Positions 21,510 through 36,600 of a stretch of 64,000 nt of DNA are shown here, in pieces (the stretch's first letter is position 1; every line of letters starts with the position of its first letter). The stretch covers positions 2,046,001-2,110,000 of the forward strand of contig JAEQBH010000287.1 in the NCBI GenBank assembly GCA_016808115.1. Reading direction: 5' to 3'. The position numbers were made by a program, and so were the translations under genes. The stretch comes from Tetrastigma voinierianum. Its lineage: Eukaryota; Streptophyta; Magnoliopsida; Vitales; Vitaceae. Under the pieces are notes generated by a model. That model searched no databases and was not told the DNA's origin. It saw only the letters and a program-made list of their open reading frames with translations.

Positions 21510-23372
21510 CTCTCCCTCTATCCCTTTTCTCTCTATCTTCTCTGTATTTCTTTCTCTATCTTGTAAACTATAAAATGTAATTCTTCCATCTCTTTAATAA
21601 AAAAAGGTAGTTTCTGAAATTTTTTATGCATAGAATTTTCTTATTTGTTTTTATTTTCTTTTAATTTCATAATTTTGGGAATTATAATAAATTTGAGCTT
21701 GTGTTTATTGGTCTGAATAAAGGATAATTTAGAATGTTAACAGTATGAAATCTACAAGTTGCAAATTGTTGGATGATATTACATATTTTTAGAATGGATA
21801 CTGTAATTGCTTGCTTAAAGACTTTAAGAAAATTGGTGAAATGTTGGTGTTATTGTTGTCTACCAAATGGTAGATATGGCTCCAATCAAAATGTTTGTAA
21901 AGTGGAACAATAACACAACATTTTGTTTTAAATAAAACAAACTGAAGTCTCAAATGCAAATGGGCCAAGTTGTGATGTCAAGGATAAAGAAGCTAAACTT
22001 TTAGATTCTAGAAAAATGAAATTGAAATAAAATCTAATAAGGATATTAATTCTAGTCAAATTGAATAGTATAATTCATAAAATGACTAAACTAACACATT
22101 GGTCAGGAGTACCTGAAAAAATTATTGTGCTTAGGTTAGGAAAACTTTATGGGACTTATTATCATAAATCTCTAAAGAGTCCTAGAACTTGTTACATTAT
22201 TTTCAGGCGAAATCCAGGCATCCTGACCGACAAAAAATGATTTAGGCCATCCTGACGGTTGGGACTTCCAAGCTGCCTTTTATATGCTATATTATATCCT
22301 ACCTTAGTACCTATTTTGAGCTAATGCAATTTGATCATCGCACCCAAAGAAGAAGCCTTAACCCTTCCTTACAATAAGAACCATAAATTACCCAAAAATT
22401 GCATATCGGTCTGTGGAATGATGAGGGATCAGTTTGGGGGAGTCTGTGAGTTGGAATTTAAAGAAAAAAGGAGAATTGGGGTTGAGAAAGGAAGAATATT
22501 AAGAAAAAACTGTACTAAAGAAGGTGCAAAACAGAAAATTGAGAAGTTGAAAAAGAAGAAAGTTACAAGGAGTGAGTTTTACCTTGTAGCCTACTGACCT
22601 TGACCAATTAAGTCCTTAGGGGTGTTCTACACCTAGTACCCTAATGCCAACTGGTTTGGGAGTTACTGACCCAAATCTTGTTAAGGGGTAGTAGAAATCT
22701 TAAAAAGGTAAAACATTACACCACTCCAAACCTGAAACAAAAAAATAGAAAGAGGCTTCTGGAGTAGAATTGAAAATAACAGTGAAAAATGCATCAGATC
22801 TGGTTTGGGGATGCTTGAAGGGCTAGTTTAGCAGAAAAATTAGGATGAGCAGTGAAGGCAAATAGTTGAGAAAATGAATGTAGTTTGGGTAAACTTGAGC
22901 CTAAAATGTCCAGTTATCTACCAAGTGGCATAGCCGTACATTACAAGCTTAAAAGACTTATTTTATTATGAGGGGTGTGTTATGTCTACATTAGTGGAGA
23001 ATAATATGACCAACAAGCCTATGGGACTTTAATTACTCCAAAAGAATACTCTACAAAATGACACTCATAAAGCTACCTAATCTACAAATTAGTTATAAAG
23101 GGAAGACCAACACACACTCACATAGTCAAGGACTATATCTGTTTATTGACTATGAATTGCATGCTATATTAAATTATTTAAATTGGAAATTTTTAGAATT
23201 CTAAAAATGAAGCTTAATTACAGTTGATGTCACAACTAAAATACTACTAAGGCCTAAATGCTGATATGGTTTAAAAGATGAGTTAATTGAAAAATGTCCT
23301 CAAAAATTGATTTTTATTGTTTTATGACAAAAAAATATCCTTTTCTTTGCTTGAGGACAAGAAAAACTTTAA
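21510..23372 (+). other. 3' region of Athila-like copy B
   Basis: Non-coding and A/T-rich, co-linear with 12689-14555 of copy A through shared blocks near 22200-22260, 22620-22690 and 22970-23110. No gene is visible; the open frame at 22331-22597 spans a lysine-rich low-complexity stretch. Confidence 0.55.
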
Positions 23373-23385
23373 GTTTGGGGGAGTT
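23373..23385 (+). promoter_or_regulatory. PPT of copy B
   Basis: TTTGGGGGAGT directly precedes TGATGAGTCT, matching the PPT of copy A. Confidence 0.8.
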
Positions 23386-23631
23386 TGATGAGTCTAAAAC
23401 TCATATATTTTTAAGCCATTTCAAAGTATGTTTGGGGCTTAAAGTTCAGTTTATTCTGAGTTATGGGAGCCTTCACCCAAAATTTTTGTTTTGCAGCAAG
23501 AAAATAGCGAGGAATTCATCATAAAAGCAGTGACAGAAGTCCGTAGTTGCAAAGAAGGGGTCAATGCTTCATTGAAATTGCTTGTGATTTCCAATATCGT
23601 TACATTATGTGGAGAAACTCTTGATACTATG

Positions 23632-24430
23632 GCGATGTCGCGACATCAGTTGAGGAAGGGAAAACAAAGATACAGTAATGTCGTGACATCATAAACAACT
23701 TAAGCAGTCAAATTATGGCAACCATCCAATGTCGTGACATCACACCAACATGGCTACGACATTGCTTACAGTTGGAAGGACTAAATTGTTTAAATGTTGT
23801 GGCATCAAAACAATGTCGCGACAATAGCCAAAGCTTGAACGCTAGAGACCTAAACATCCAATGTCGCGACATAGGATAAGTAATGTCGCGACATCCAATC
23901 AAAGCAGCTTGGGTGATAAGACAAATCAAATATCACGACACAGAATAAATGTCACAACATTAACTAAAAACATTGGTAAAGGATTTCAGAGCAACGAGAT
24001 TCAATGTCGCGACATCAAAAAGTGAGCCATAAGCAATGTCGTGAAATTAGGGCAAAAATGTAAGAGCAAAGGCATTCGTAAGCTATGTCGCGACATCGAC
24101 TCAATATGGCAACATCAATTAGCAATGTCGCGACATCAGACCTGAGCATCCAAGATGAAACACTATAGAGCAGTGTCACGACATCAATTTAATGTTGCAA
24201 CAGAAATTCAATGTCGTAACCTAGAAAAGGCAATGTTGCAACGTTCAGGTGTCTACAACAAGCGAATCTTAATGTGGCGACATCATCACAGCGTGATTTA
24301 TCTTTGGAAATTTAAAGGAAGCGCCTAGCGATTTTCAATGTCGCGACATCAAATGCGGCCCATGACATTGATAACTTTGATGTTGCGACATCACCACGAC
24401 ATCAACAGATAGGGCATCATTTTTAGGCAT
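23632..24430. repeat. TGTCGCGACA-word array in LTR B
   Basis: Eight exact words at about 23636, 23813, 23863, 23884, 24004, 24087, 24127 and 24338, plus many variants with one or two CG transitions. The array is about half the length of that in LTR A, and the spacer sequences do not align in order with A. Confidence 0.9.
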
Positions 24431-24473
24431 TTCAAAGTGTGTGATTCTTGCCTCGTTTTTAGGGCCCAAGATT

Positions 24474-24489
24474 TGAGCCTATAAATAGA
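24474..24489 (+). promoter_or_regulatory. LTR B core promoter (TATAAATA)
   Basis: TGAGCCTATAAATAGA is located about 50 bases after the word array. It is identical to the sequence in front of extra ORF A at 10701-10716. LTR A lacks an obvious equivalent at its array end. Confidence 0.65.
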
Positions 24490-25138
24490 AGTTCCTAAGG
24501 AGTAGTGAGCAACTTCCGCCGAACTAGGAACATCTGGGTAACTGGAGTCTCTTTTGTATATTATTTTTCTCAGATTTAGTTTCAACTTACATTTTAGCTA
24601 CTATTTTCTTTGGATTTAAGTAGTGATCTGGGTTGAGTTTTGAGCTAGGTTCGTTGTAAACATTTAGATTTCATTACTGTCTGAATTCAATGGAATCTGG
24701 AAATTTTCGGGAGTTCATTTATTTAAGCTTGCTTGCAATTTCAATGAATTTTCCTTATCAGCTAGTCATTGTTATTTGTAATCCAGTTTTGAAAGAATGA
24801 GCTCTCTTTGGGAACGGACTAACGTTGGTTATCATTTTATGCACAACTTGAAAGAATGTCATCGTTATAACTTTGAATTTATTTAACTTGTGTTGTTCTT
24901 GAAATTAATTGTTCAAAATATTAGTAGCTTGTACCCAGAAAAGGACTATATCTTGCTTTGATTTCCAGGAGGCCCTCTGAGTAACACAAAGATGGAGATT
25001 CCTGAGAGTATGGAGCAATTACTTGGGGGTATGCTAGACTAACATTATGGAACTAATGAACTTTAAAAGATTACTCTAATAGATCACTAATTTACTAATA
25101 AATAGAGGATTAGTTGGTTGATGTATCAGTCTAATTGA

Positions 25139-25143
25139 TTTAT
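25139..25143. repeat. Target-site duplication, left (TTTAT)
   Basis: TTTAT directly precedes the aligned LTR start TACTATCC and matches TTTAT at 31040-31044. The exact left LTR border is uncertain by about 8 bases, because the sister LTR begins TGATTACTACC. Confidence 0.55.
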
Positions 25144-26504
25144 TACTATCCAAAAAAGTGCTATTTTACACCCTTATTAATACAGGTTTTAAGCACTTTT
25201 TGTGTAGTAATCGCCCTAATTAACCCAATTGGCATGTTAAGGACCTAGCAAGGCTACTAATCAAATTTTATGGCAAGTTTAGTTGTTTTTGTAGGCTATT
25301 TATACCATAGATAGGAGTCGGCTCTGCATAGAAACTGAGTTGAATTCGAGCTACGACTTCGAAACGAGAGAAGAGAGGAATGACAGAAAGAGCAAAGAAG
25401 AGCTACTGCAAAATCTCATAGGGCGGTGATCTCACGGGGCTGCAAAATCTGGGCAGGCTACGGGGAAATCTCGCGAGTCTTGTGAAATTGCGACCCGCTG
25501 CGAGGAAATTTATAGTGACTCTGATTTCCTAGGCGCCCTTGTTGTTCGTGTTTCTTTGCTTTGACTTTTTGACTTCTTTTGGTCACTTTTTAGTTTTCTT
25601 TCCATTTTGTCCCCCTGTAATAGATTTTGCTATTGATGTTTTTGCTATTTTGTATTAGGGGTTGGCTATAAAAGCCCCTAGACTAGACTCTATAAGATCA
25701 TCATCTTCATTAATAAAAGTTTTTAGGCGGGAAGCTTCCATTTCTTCCGCTCCTCACTCATTTTCTCTTTTCCTCACTTTCTCACTGCTTAGGAACACCC
25801 TCAGGGATGACAACTCGGAGGGGATGAGTGGCTAGAAACCCTTTCCTCCTTGGAGGAGAGGCTACTTGGTGTAGGATCCTAAGGCAACTAGAGAGGTTTC
25901 ATGGTTTTTCACGCGGTACTGTTGGCGGTTTTATATATTTACTTTGAACTACAGGTTTTAGATCCCTTAGATTCACCTTGAATGACTGTATTTGGTAATC
26001 TTTAGTTAGTGCTTATTTGCAGATAATTCATTAGATATCCCATTAATCATTGGGTAAATCCAGATATCTTTCATTCTACGACCATTGATTATAGGTGATA
26101 CCTGTACCAAGGATAATTATTAAGGGTTAGGTTTTAAAGCTAAATGAAGAACCAGTTCGCGAGATGACTATAGGTCATCCTCCCCAACGCAAGGAAAAGG
26201 ACCCTGGAAACCCTTAGTTGCCCTAGGAGTCCAACCCTAGTGACCTAACACTTTAAGGAATTATATTTTACATTTTAATTTATTTTATTTTCAGTTTCCA
26301 AACATTACCCCTCACTGTTTTTATCAAACCCCAAAATCCAAACTGAATTCACCAATTTGAACCCAACTGCAAGTCATTTGTGCAAAGAAAACTCATCCCT
26401 GTGTTCGACCCTAGAGCCACTACACTGCAGTAGCCATGCTACAACAATAGGACGAACTAGGTATAAATTTTGTTGATTTCGGATACCCTCCGTGCCACGA
26501 ATCA
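25144..26504 (+). mobile_element. LARD element 5' LTR
   Basis: Aligns nearly end to end with 29690-31039. Shared features include the AAAGTGCTATTTTACACCC start block, TATA at 25667, AATAAA at about 25712, the 'aggatgacaactcggagg' block and the end GTGCCACGAATCA. The two LTRs differ by scattered substitutions and small indels, and by a variable patch at about 25400-25510 versus 29930-30020. Confidence 0.9.
25667..25673 (+). promoter_or_regulatory. TATA box, LARD 5' LTR
   Basis: TATAAAA lies in GGCTATAAAAGCCCC, with an AATAAA signal about 45 bases downstream, giving a very short R region. Confidence 0.7.
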
Positions 26505-26506
26505 AA

Positions 26507-26526
26507 TGGCATCGTTACCAAGGATG
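26507..26526 (+). promoter_or_regulatory. PBS of LARD element (tRNA-Asp type)
   Basis: TGGCATCGTTACCAAGGATG, two bases after the LTR, matches the complement of the plant tRNA-Asp 3' end with a few transitions. Confidence 0.75.
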
Positions 26527-26789
26527 GTGCCTAAGTGAAAATGATGACATACTGAACAGTTGTGATCTTCATCACAAGTTCTGGTGACTTTTCTTTTATC
26601 ATTTTAGTGTCAATTTTTTTTTAGTTAATTTCATTGTTAAAATAAATAAATAAATAAAATGTAGGATTGTTTCTTTGTTGTCTTGTGCTTGCCCTGTTCT
26701 TCTTTGCCGGGGGTGGATGTTACAGTGGGCTTCCAGATTGTGATCAAATGGAACCCCACATGAAGAGCAGCATAGTCAGTATCCAATGG

Positions 26790-27560
26790 AGAGAAATCCA
26801 AACGCATATATGTCCATGAGGGACTATAGAAACCCTCCACAGAAGAGTGCGCCCTCATGCATTGTGCTTCATAAAAATGCACCATATGGAAATGCTTACA
26901 ACCCTAGTTGGGGGAACCACCTAAATCTTTCATGGAGATCAAAACCTCCACAATATGCACCTCACATGCATTCCGCAGTATACTTCTTCATCTTCGGCCT
27001 CAACCTGCAGTCCAGCTGTCGATTGAACAAGCCATTCCTGAACCTTGCAAGCTGGTGGTGACTTTGTGGAAAAAGCGAGAAGATAATCAATGCTTTTCAA
27101 ATTAGAAATGCGAAAATTGACAACATGGAAAACAATGTGGACAAGAGAATTGATGGACTTCAAAGAGAAATTGATCATAAATTTGACAACTTGCAGTACT
27201 CAAATTCAAGGCTTACCAATCAGCAACTTTTTATCTAGAGGAGGAGAATTCAAAGGAAGAGTGCCTGATTGGCACCATTTTGGGTGACCAGGCTCAACTG
27301 CAGCAGCTTCAGGAGGAATTCAAATAGGAACCAGCAAAAGCTTTTAAGGAACTACAGGATGCCCTAGAATTATGTACTGTCTATGGGCCATGGAAGAGAG
27401 AAGAAGAAATCCTTCCCTTGTTGACTGAGGAAAGCAGTGGAAAGGAAGCAGTGGAAGAGCCCCAAAAGCCTAATCTTAAACCACTTCCCGCAATTGGACC
27501 ACTAGTACCTTTACTTGAAACCCTTAAACTGACCCACACCAGCCCAACACCCTTTCTTTG
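26790..27560 (+). pseudogene. LARD gag C-terminus and pol-start remnant
   Basis: Contains N-A-P-Y-G-N-A-Y-N-P-S-W-G-N-H-L-N-L-S-W, a hallmark of Athila-type Gag C-termini. A coiled-coil-like stretch D-K-R-I-D-G-L-Q-R-E-I-D-H-K-F-D-N-L-Q follows (about 27135-27195). Near 27400-27540 an E/P-rich linker ends K-P-L-P-A. Multiple frameshifts and stops are present. The same gag motifs occur in the minus-strand relative at 63250-63750. RT, RNase H and integrase are absent, so the element is non-autonomous. Confidence 0.75.
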
Positions 27561-29679
27561 ACAGTGCACATCCTGCCTAACCTACAGCACATGAAACACA
27601 TGAAACACCTATTGCTAAGGTAATGCGCATCACCTTGCACATTACATCTTTAGGAAGTTAGTAGCCTATGTTCAAAGTTTTGCCACTACATCTGATTATT
27701 GTGTTACTTTCATGTGCATGCCTAATTGGATGGTAGATACTCAAACCATCTTAGTTCAGATTTGGAGCACCTGGACCTCAGTAATTACACCACCTCCACT
27801 AGTTCCAATAGCCTCCAAAGGCCGAAGCGGTTTAGGGAGGGTCGATCTCCACTTTTGTTGATTTTTGGTGTTATTTTATTTTTATTTATTTAATTTTTCT
27901 CTTTAGATTTTCTCAAATTTTAATTTAATCCTTATTTTTAACTTACTTTTCATTTTCCTGCAATTTTTATTTTTATTTTTCCTGGCTTATTTCTGCAGGA
28001 GGAGGAGGTCAAGGCAAAATTGCAAAATTTCTGGCAGTAGGTGAAATTCTCCGGTGGCTGCCAATTTTCACGGTCAGCCAATTTGTAGCCGGGGGCTTGC
28101 GAATTTTCGCAGGCCCTTGCACTCCCATTTTGTTTCTGCCATAACATTTTTATTTGAACTCCGTTTTGGGTAATTTTGGTATCGTTGGAAAGCTTAGAGA
28201 GTGTCAAATTTAAATACATCAAGAAAAAACACTTTTAAAATTATTATAATTTTTAAAATTCTCTAGCTGGTCACTTTTTTTCTCTCTTTTCTTCTTCCAA
28301 CTTGTTCATTTGAAGCCCAAATAGAGTGAATAAGGTCTCGGTGGAAACTTGTGAAGTCTTCTATCCAACAACGGGTACATTTCATCAAGAAGGTATCACT
28401 TCCTCCCTTAAATTTCCATTCCATAGCAACATTGAGGACAATGTTGAATTTGGTTGGAGGGGAGAGTTAAGGAAGGAAGTGTTGTTTTATGTTTTTTAGC
28501 AAGTTTTTTTGTTTAGTTGAATGGCTTACTAATTATTTTTTTTTTTTTTACAATATAATGCATGTATTTTTTTTAGTTTCCTAGTTCATGCTTTGGTTTC
28601 TCATTTTTTAGCTTTTTTTTTTGTAATATCCGACGCGGTATGAAATTGAAATTTTGTTCCAATGTTGTTGATGTTAGAATGGTGGTATGCTCCAGTTGAG
28701 TTAATAAAATGTTGAAATTCTTATGGTATTCAACCTTTTTTTCTTCCACATTGAACTAACCACACACTGTGCACATTAGATTTCATTTATAGGCTGAAAA
28801 ACTGTCCTGCTTTCTAAGCCTTGCAAAAGTCCGACCTAGTATCTTTGACCACCTTTAATAGGTTAAGACCCCACCTGAATAAAAAGACCAATGAGTATTT
28901 CAAAAAAGAAAAGAAAATAAAAAGAAAAAGAAAAATAAAAGAAAAGAAAATTTGTGATGCTTTGTCTTGAAACAGAATAGTGCAGGGTATGTGGCGAAAG
29001 TCTTTAAAAAACTGGTACTTACTAAACCAATTGGTTGGGAGTCACATACTTTGTGCTCGTTACATAGGTGGATGGGTAGAGCTTAGAAAATTGTAGGTGC
29101 TGGAGTTTCTAGCTCATTAAAGCCCGGGCCGAAACCTGAAGAGTTAGTGGTTGAGAGATCCTTATGACTTGATGCCTTAAGCCTTAATTGATTGGGAGTC
29201 ATCGGTGGACCCCCGTTACATGGACATTTGTGAATTTGATACCCTTAGCATTGCACCCCTAAAAAAAAAAAAAAAAAAAAAAAAAAAGAGTTTTGGAATA
29301 AAGTGGAATTAAGTGATCTATTGAGGTTAGTTAGTGCAGCTGAGGTTAGACGAGACCTAGGTTTGGGGGGTGGGGAGGAGGAGACAGGTTTGATAGATTA
29401 TTTTTGAAAGCTAATCAAGTTAACACTTAGGTTTTTGTGGAAGGTGTTAGGTTGGTTCTCTAGGATTTGACACTGTTTTCATACTTAGTTTTCCATAGCG
29501 CACACTCTTCCTAAGATGGTCATTGGACAGGGCTTTGATAACTTGCGCTGCAAGTTGGGTTTTACCACTTCAATGATTTTGAAAACCATTTTTGTGTAGA
29601 TATATTTATAGCTCGTCTTGCTTTTGATTGCTTTCTTCTTCTTTTCCATTTGCTAAAGGGACCCCAGCAGTAATGTCGA
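27561..29679 (+). other. LARD internal non-coding region
   Basis: About 2.1 kb with no credible coding sequence. It has a patch of 'gaattttcgc'-type words at about 28040-28110, poly-T/poly-A tracts (28535, 29263-29286), an A/G-rich run at 28905-28950, and a block at 29060-29260 that aligns in reverse with 58920-59110. Confidence 0.65.
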
Positions 29680-29689
29680 TTAGAGGGTG
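29680..29689 (+). promoter_or_regulatory. PPT of LARD element
   Basis: TTAGAGGGTG lies immediately before the 3' LTR start TGATTACTACCC. It is a modest purine tract. Confidence 0.55.
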
Positions 29690-31039
29690 TGATTACTACC
29701 CAAAAAGTGCTATTTTACACCCTTATTAACACAAGTTTTGAGCACTTTTTGTGTAGTAATCGTCCCAATTAACCCAATTGGAATGTTAAGGACCTAGCAA
29801 GGCTACTAATCAAATTTTGTAGCAAATTTTATTGTTTTTGCAGGCTATTTATACCATAGATAGGGATTCGACTCTGTACGAAGGAGCGAGTTGAATTGAG
29901 CTACCGGCGAAACCCGAAGAAGAAAGGGTAGGAAGAAGCGGGAAGAGGCCTGCGCGGTACTGCGGCTGTGAAAATTTCCATGAATAGCTGCGGGGGTTTC
30001 TCGGTGACCTACGAATTTTCCCAACCTGCCACTATTCATGTTTGCTGCTTTGACTTTTTGACTTCTTTTGGTGACTTTTTGGTTTTCTTTCCATTTGGTC
30101 CCCCTGTAATAGCGTTTGCTTTTGGTTTTTTTTTTTTTTTGGTATTTTGTATTAAGGGTTGGCTATAAAAGCCCCTAGACTAGACACTATAAAATCATCA
30201 TCTTCATTAATAAAAGTTTTTAGGCGGGAAGCTTTCAGCTCTTCCCACTCTTTTTCATTTTCTCTCTCTTTCCCTTACTTTCTCTCCCTTTCTCACTAGC
30301 CAAACACCCTCCAAGGATGACAAATCGGAGGATGAGTGGCTAGAAACCCTTCCTCCTTGAAGGAGAAGGCTGCTGGGTGCAAGATCCTAAGGCAACGGGA
30401 GGTTTTCATGGTTTTCATGCAAGTACCCACTAACAGTTTTGTGTTTCCTTTGAACTCTAGGTTTAGATCCCTTAGATTCACCTTGAATGACCTGTATTTG
30501 GTAATCTTTTAGGGTTCAGTGGATGCTTATTGCTAGATCCACTAAGATTCATTAGTTACCATCTATTAATTATTGGAAGGTGAGTAAATGAGAATTGTTT
30601 TTCACTGCTGAGACCATTGATGCTTAGTGATTACCATTTTTCAAAGGATAGTTATTAAGGGTTAGGTTTTATAGCTAAATGAAGAACCAGTTTGGGAGAT
30701 GACTATAGGTCATCCTACCCAATGCGAAAAAAAGGACCTTGGAAACCCTCAGTTTCCCTAGGAGTCCAACCCCAGTGATCTAACACTTTAAGGAGTTATA
30801 TTTTACATTTTAATTTATTTTATTTTCAGTTTCCAAACATTGCCCCTCACTGTTTTTATCAAACCCCAAAATCGAAATTTAATTCACCAATTTGAACCCA
30901 ACTGCAAGTCATTTGTGCGAAGAAAACTCATCCCTATGTTCGACCCTAGAGCCACTACACTGCAGTAGCTATGCTACAACAATAGGAGGAAATAGGTATA
31001 AATTTTGTTGATTCCGGATACCCTCCGTGCCACGAATCA
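29690..31039 (+). mobile_element. LARD element 3' LTR
   Basis: TGATTACTACCC...CACGAATCA, 1350 bases, co-linear with the 5' LTR. Right flank TTTAT matches the left flank. TATA is at 30164-30170. Confidence 0.92.
30164..30170 (+). promoter_or_regulatory. TATA box, LARD 3' LTR
   Basis: TATAAAA in the same GGCTATAAAAGCCCC context as the 5' LTR. Confidence 0.65.
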
Positions 31040-31044
31040 TTTAT
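31040..31044. repeat. Target-site duplication, right (TTTAT)
   Basis: Matches 25139-25143. Beyond it the sequence continues as Athila-like LTR B (CAGAGGTTTCTCC, compare 16823-16835). Confidence 0.65.
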
Positions 31045-31774
31045 CAGAGGTTTCTCCTTTGTTTGATTAAATGATCTTGATCCCGTGTTAGCATAGATCT
31101 AATCAAGGAGATAGAGAAGTTTACTTAAATTAGTAGGATGAGATACCAATAGATTAGAGAAGGCTTGTATTATCCTGTCTATGGGAGCAAGAATTCTTCG
31201 GTCCTAGGAACAGGGTATGAAGTACTGGAAAGGAAAAATACTCGGTTCTTGGAAAGAGAATTAAATCCTATAAGTAACTGATTAGACCCATATGTATATA
31301 AAGAATATGGTTTTCTAATTAGTGAAATGTATAGTGTATGTAGGAATCCAAACTATACTACCTTGCATCTTTGACAAGTTCAAATTTCAAACTGATGGCT
31401 AAACTACGTTGTGGAATGATGCGGAAATTGATAATTATACATTAATTTACTCCTCGATGTTAACTTTTACTCATTGAACTCTCAATTCCAATTTATTTTG
31501 AGTTTTTGTTATAGTTAAAAAAATTTAATCATTCGTTCAATCTTTAGTTAACCAAATCAATTTTGTACTTTTGAGTTCAAATAGTAAAGATCTTAAGTAG
31601 TAAGGGTAATTGATTTTAGATGGCTCATCAGATCCTCGTGGGAATGATATCTGGACTTATAAATCCACTTTATTACTTGTATGACTTATGCACTTGCAGA
31701 TAATTATACCTAATATAAACTTGCAAAAATTACATACATATTAGAAAATTTTGGTTTATAATCCTTAGTTATCA
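31045..31774 (+). mobile_element. Athila-like LTR B, right part
   Basis: Aligns with 16825-17544 of LTR A: ATCTTGATCCCGTGTTAGCA, the 'agaaggcttgta' block, and the end ATCA at 31774. It is followed after six bases by a PBS. Confidence 0.88.
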
Positions 31775-31780
31775 TGTTTT

Positions 31781-32007
31781 TGGCACCATTGCCAAGGACT
31801 GAATAGTCCTCAGTCACAGTGATAGAAGTTTGGTATATAGAGAAAGGTTTGAACAAGTTTTTAGCGTCGTTGTCGAGGACTGAATAATCCTAGGTAGAAG
31901 TGACAGAAGTTTAGTATATAGAGAAAGGTTTGAACAAGTTTTTGGCACCGATTGCCAGGGATTGAATAGTCTTAGGAGACAGTGCTAGAAGTTTTACACA
32001 CAAACAC
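31781..32007 (+). repeat. 81-bp triplication starting at tRNA-Asp PBS
   Basis: TGGCACCATTGCCAAGGACT at 31781, TAGCGTCGTTGTCGAGGACT at 31862 and TGGCACCGATTGCCAGGGAT at 31943 each start an 81-bp unit that also contains GAATA(G/A)TC and TATATAGAGAAAGG. The third unit is cut at 32007. It represents the start of a third internal region after LTR B. Confidence 0.88.
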
Positions 32008-35534
<3,527 letters not shown>

Positions 35535-35574
35535 CTTAACACATCATAAACATTACGGTCTAATCAGTCAACAA

Positions 35575-36600
35575 GCCTTCTCTTCAATTCCTAGAATGCC
35601 TTCTCACATAGGTCATTCAACTCAAACTTGACCTCATTCCAGGTGAATCTTGTCATAGGTGTAGCTAACTGAGAGAAGTCCTTAATGAACCTCCTGTAAT
35701 ACCTTGCCAATCCCAAGAAACTACGTATCTCGAAGAATGACTTCAGTCTCTCCTAATTTATAACTACCTCAACCTTCTCCGGGTCCACGGATACACCCAA
35801 AGCCGATACCACATGTCCCAAGAATATCACCTCCGTAAGCCAAAATTCACACTTACTAAATTTGGCATACAACTTATGGTTTCTCAAGGTCTAGAGAACG
35901 ATTCTAAAGTGACCCTCATGCTCCTCCTCAAACTTGGAGTAGATCAAGATGTCGTTAACGAAGACCACAACAAACCGATATAGGTAAGGCTGGAACACGC
36001 TATGGATGAGATCCATGAATGCCATTAGAGCATTCGTCAATCCGAATGACATCACTATGAACTCGAAATGCCCATATTGCGTTCTAAACGTCGTCTTAGG
36101 GATATCTACCTCCCTAACCCTTTATTGATGGTAACTGGTGTAGAGATCTATCTTGGAATAAACTCATGCCCCTCTCAACTGATCAAATAAATCATCGATC
36201 CTCAACAAAGGGTACCTATTCTTGATAGTAACCCTATTCAACTGGCGATAGTCTATACATAGCCGAAGGGTCTTGTCCTTCTTCTTGGAAAACAAAATCA
36301 GAGCGCCCTAAGGTGAAGTGCTCAGTCTGATAAAACCCATGTCCATCCATTCATGTAATTAGACCTTGAGTTCTTGCAACTCAGCAGGTACCATCCTATG
36401 CAGAGTCATAAAAATAAGCGATGTACTAGGGTGTAACTCAATAGTGAATTCTACATCCCCGCTGCGGAGTAATCCAGTGGTTATCTAAAAACATCCTCGC
36501 CTCTCAAATACTTAAAATTGAGCCAAGCTCCTGTCACTCCTAGATCCTTGAGGTGAGGCTTGCAAGCTTGACCCATGTTGCCGTGCCATCTATGTCGTAC
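35575..36600 (-). pseudogene. Chromovirus 1 reverse transcriptase (partial)
   Basis: The minus strand reads R-L-C-I-D-Y-R-Q-L-N, N-R-Y-P-L-L-R-I-D-D-L-F-D-Q-L, Q-Y-G-H-F-E-F, M-S-F-G-L-T-N-A and V-V-F-V-N-D-I-L-I-Y-S-K. The catalytic V-D-D box is V-N-D, a G-to-A change of the first Asp (about 35951-35965). S-F-L-G-L-A-R-Y-Y-R-R-F and the start of the RNase H connection (E-L-K-R-R-L, about 35580) follow. Several stops are present. It ends abruptly at about 35575 next to the LTR-like block, so RNase H, integrase and chromodomain are missing. Confidence 0.85.

Larger units (their letters stand above)
23386..25138 (+). mobile_element. Athila-like LTR B, left part
   Basis: Starts TGATGAGTCTAAAACTCAT. 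It aligns with LTR A through the array and the 'leader' near 24510-25080 (A: 16175-16800), then is cut at 25138 by the LARD insertion. It resumes at 31045. Confidence 0.88.

Noticed and set aside
22331..22597. Lysine-rich 88-residue ORF
   Set aside because: It is in the 3' region of copy B with no counterpart open frame in copy A, and its composition is explained by A/G-rich sequence.
23632..24430. Calmodulin-binding transcription factor (CGCG-box) sites
   Set aside because: The core TCGCGA has T and A flanking CGCG, which does not fit the usual (A/C/G)CGCG(G/T/C) box.
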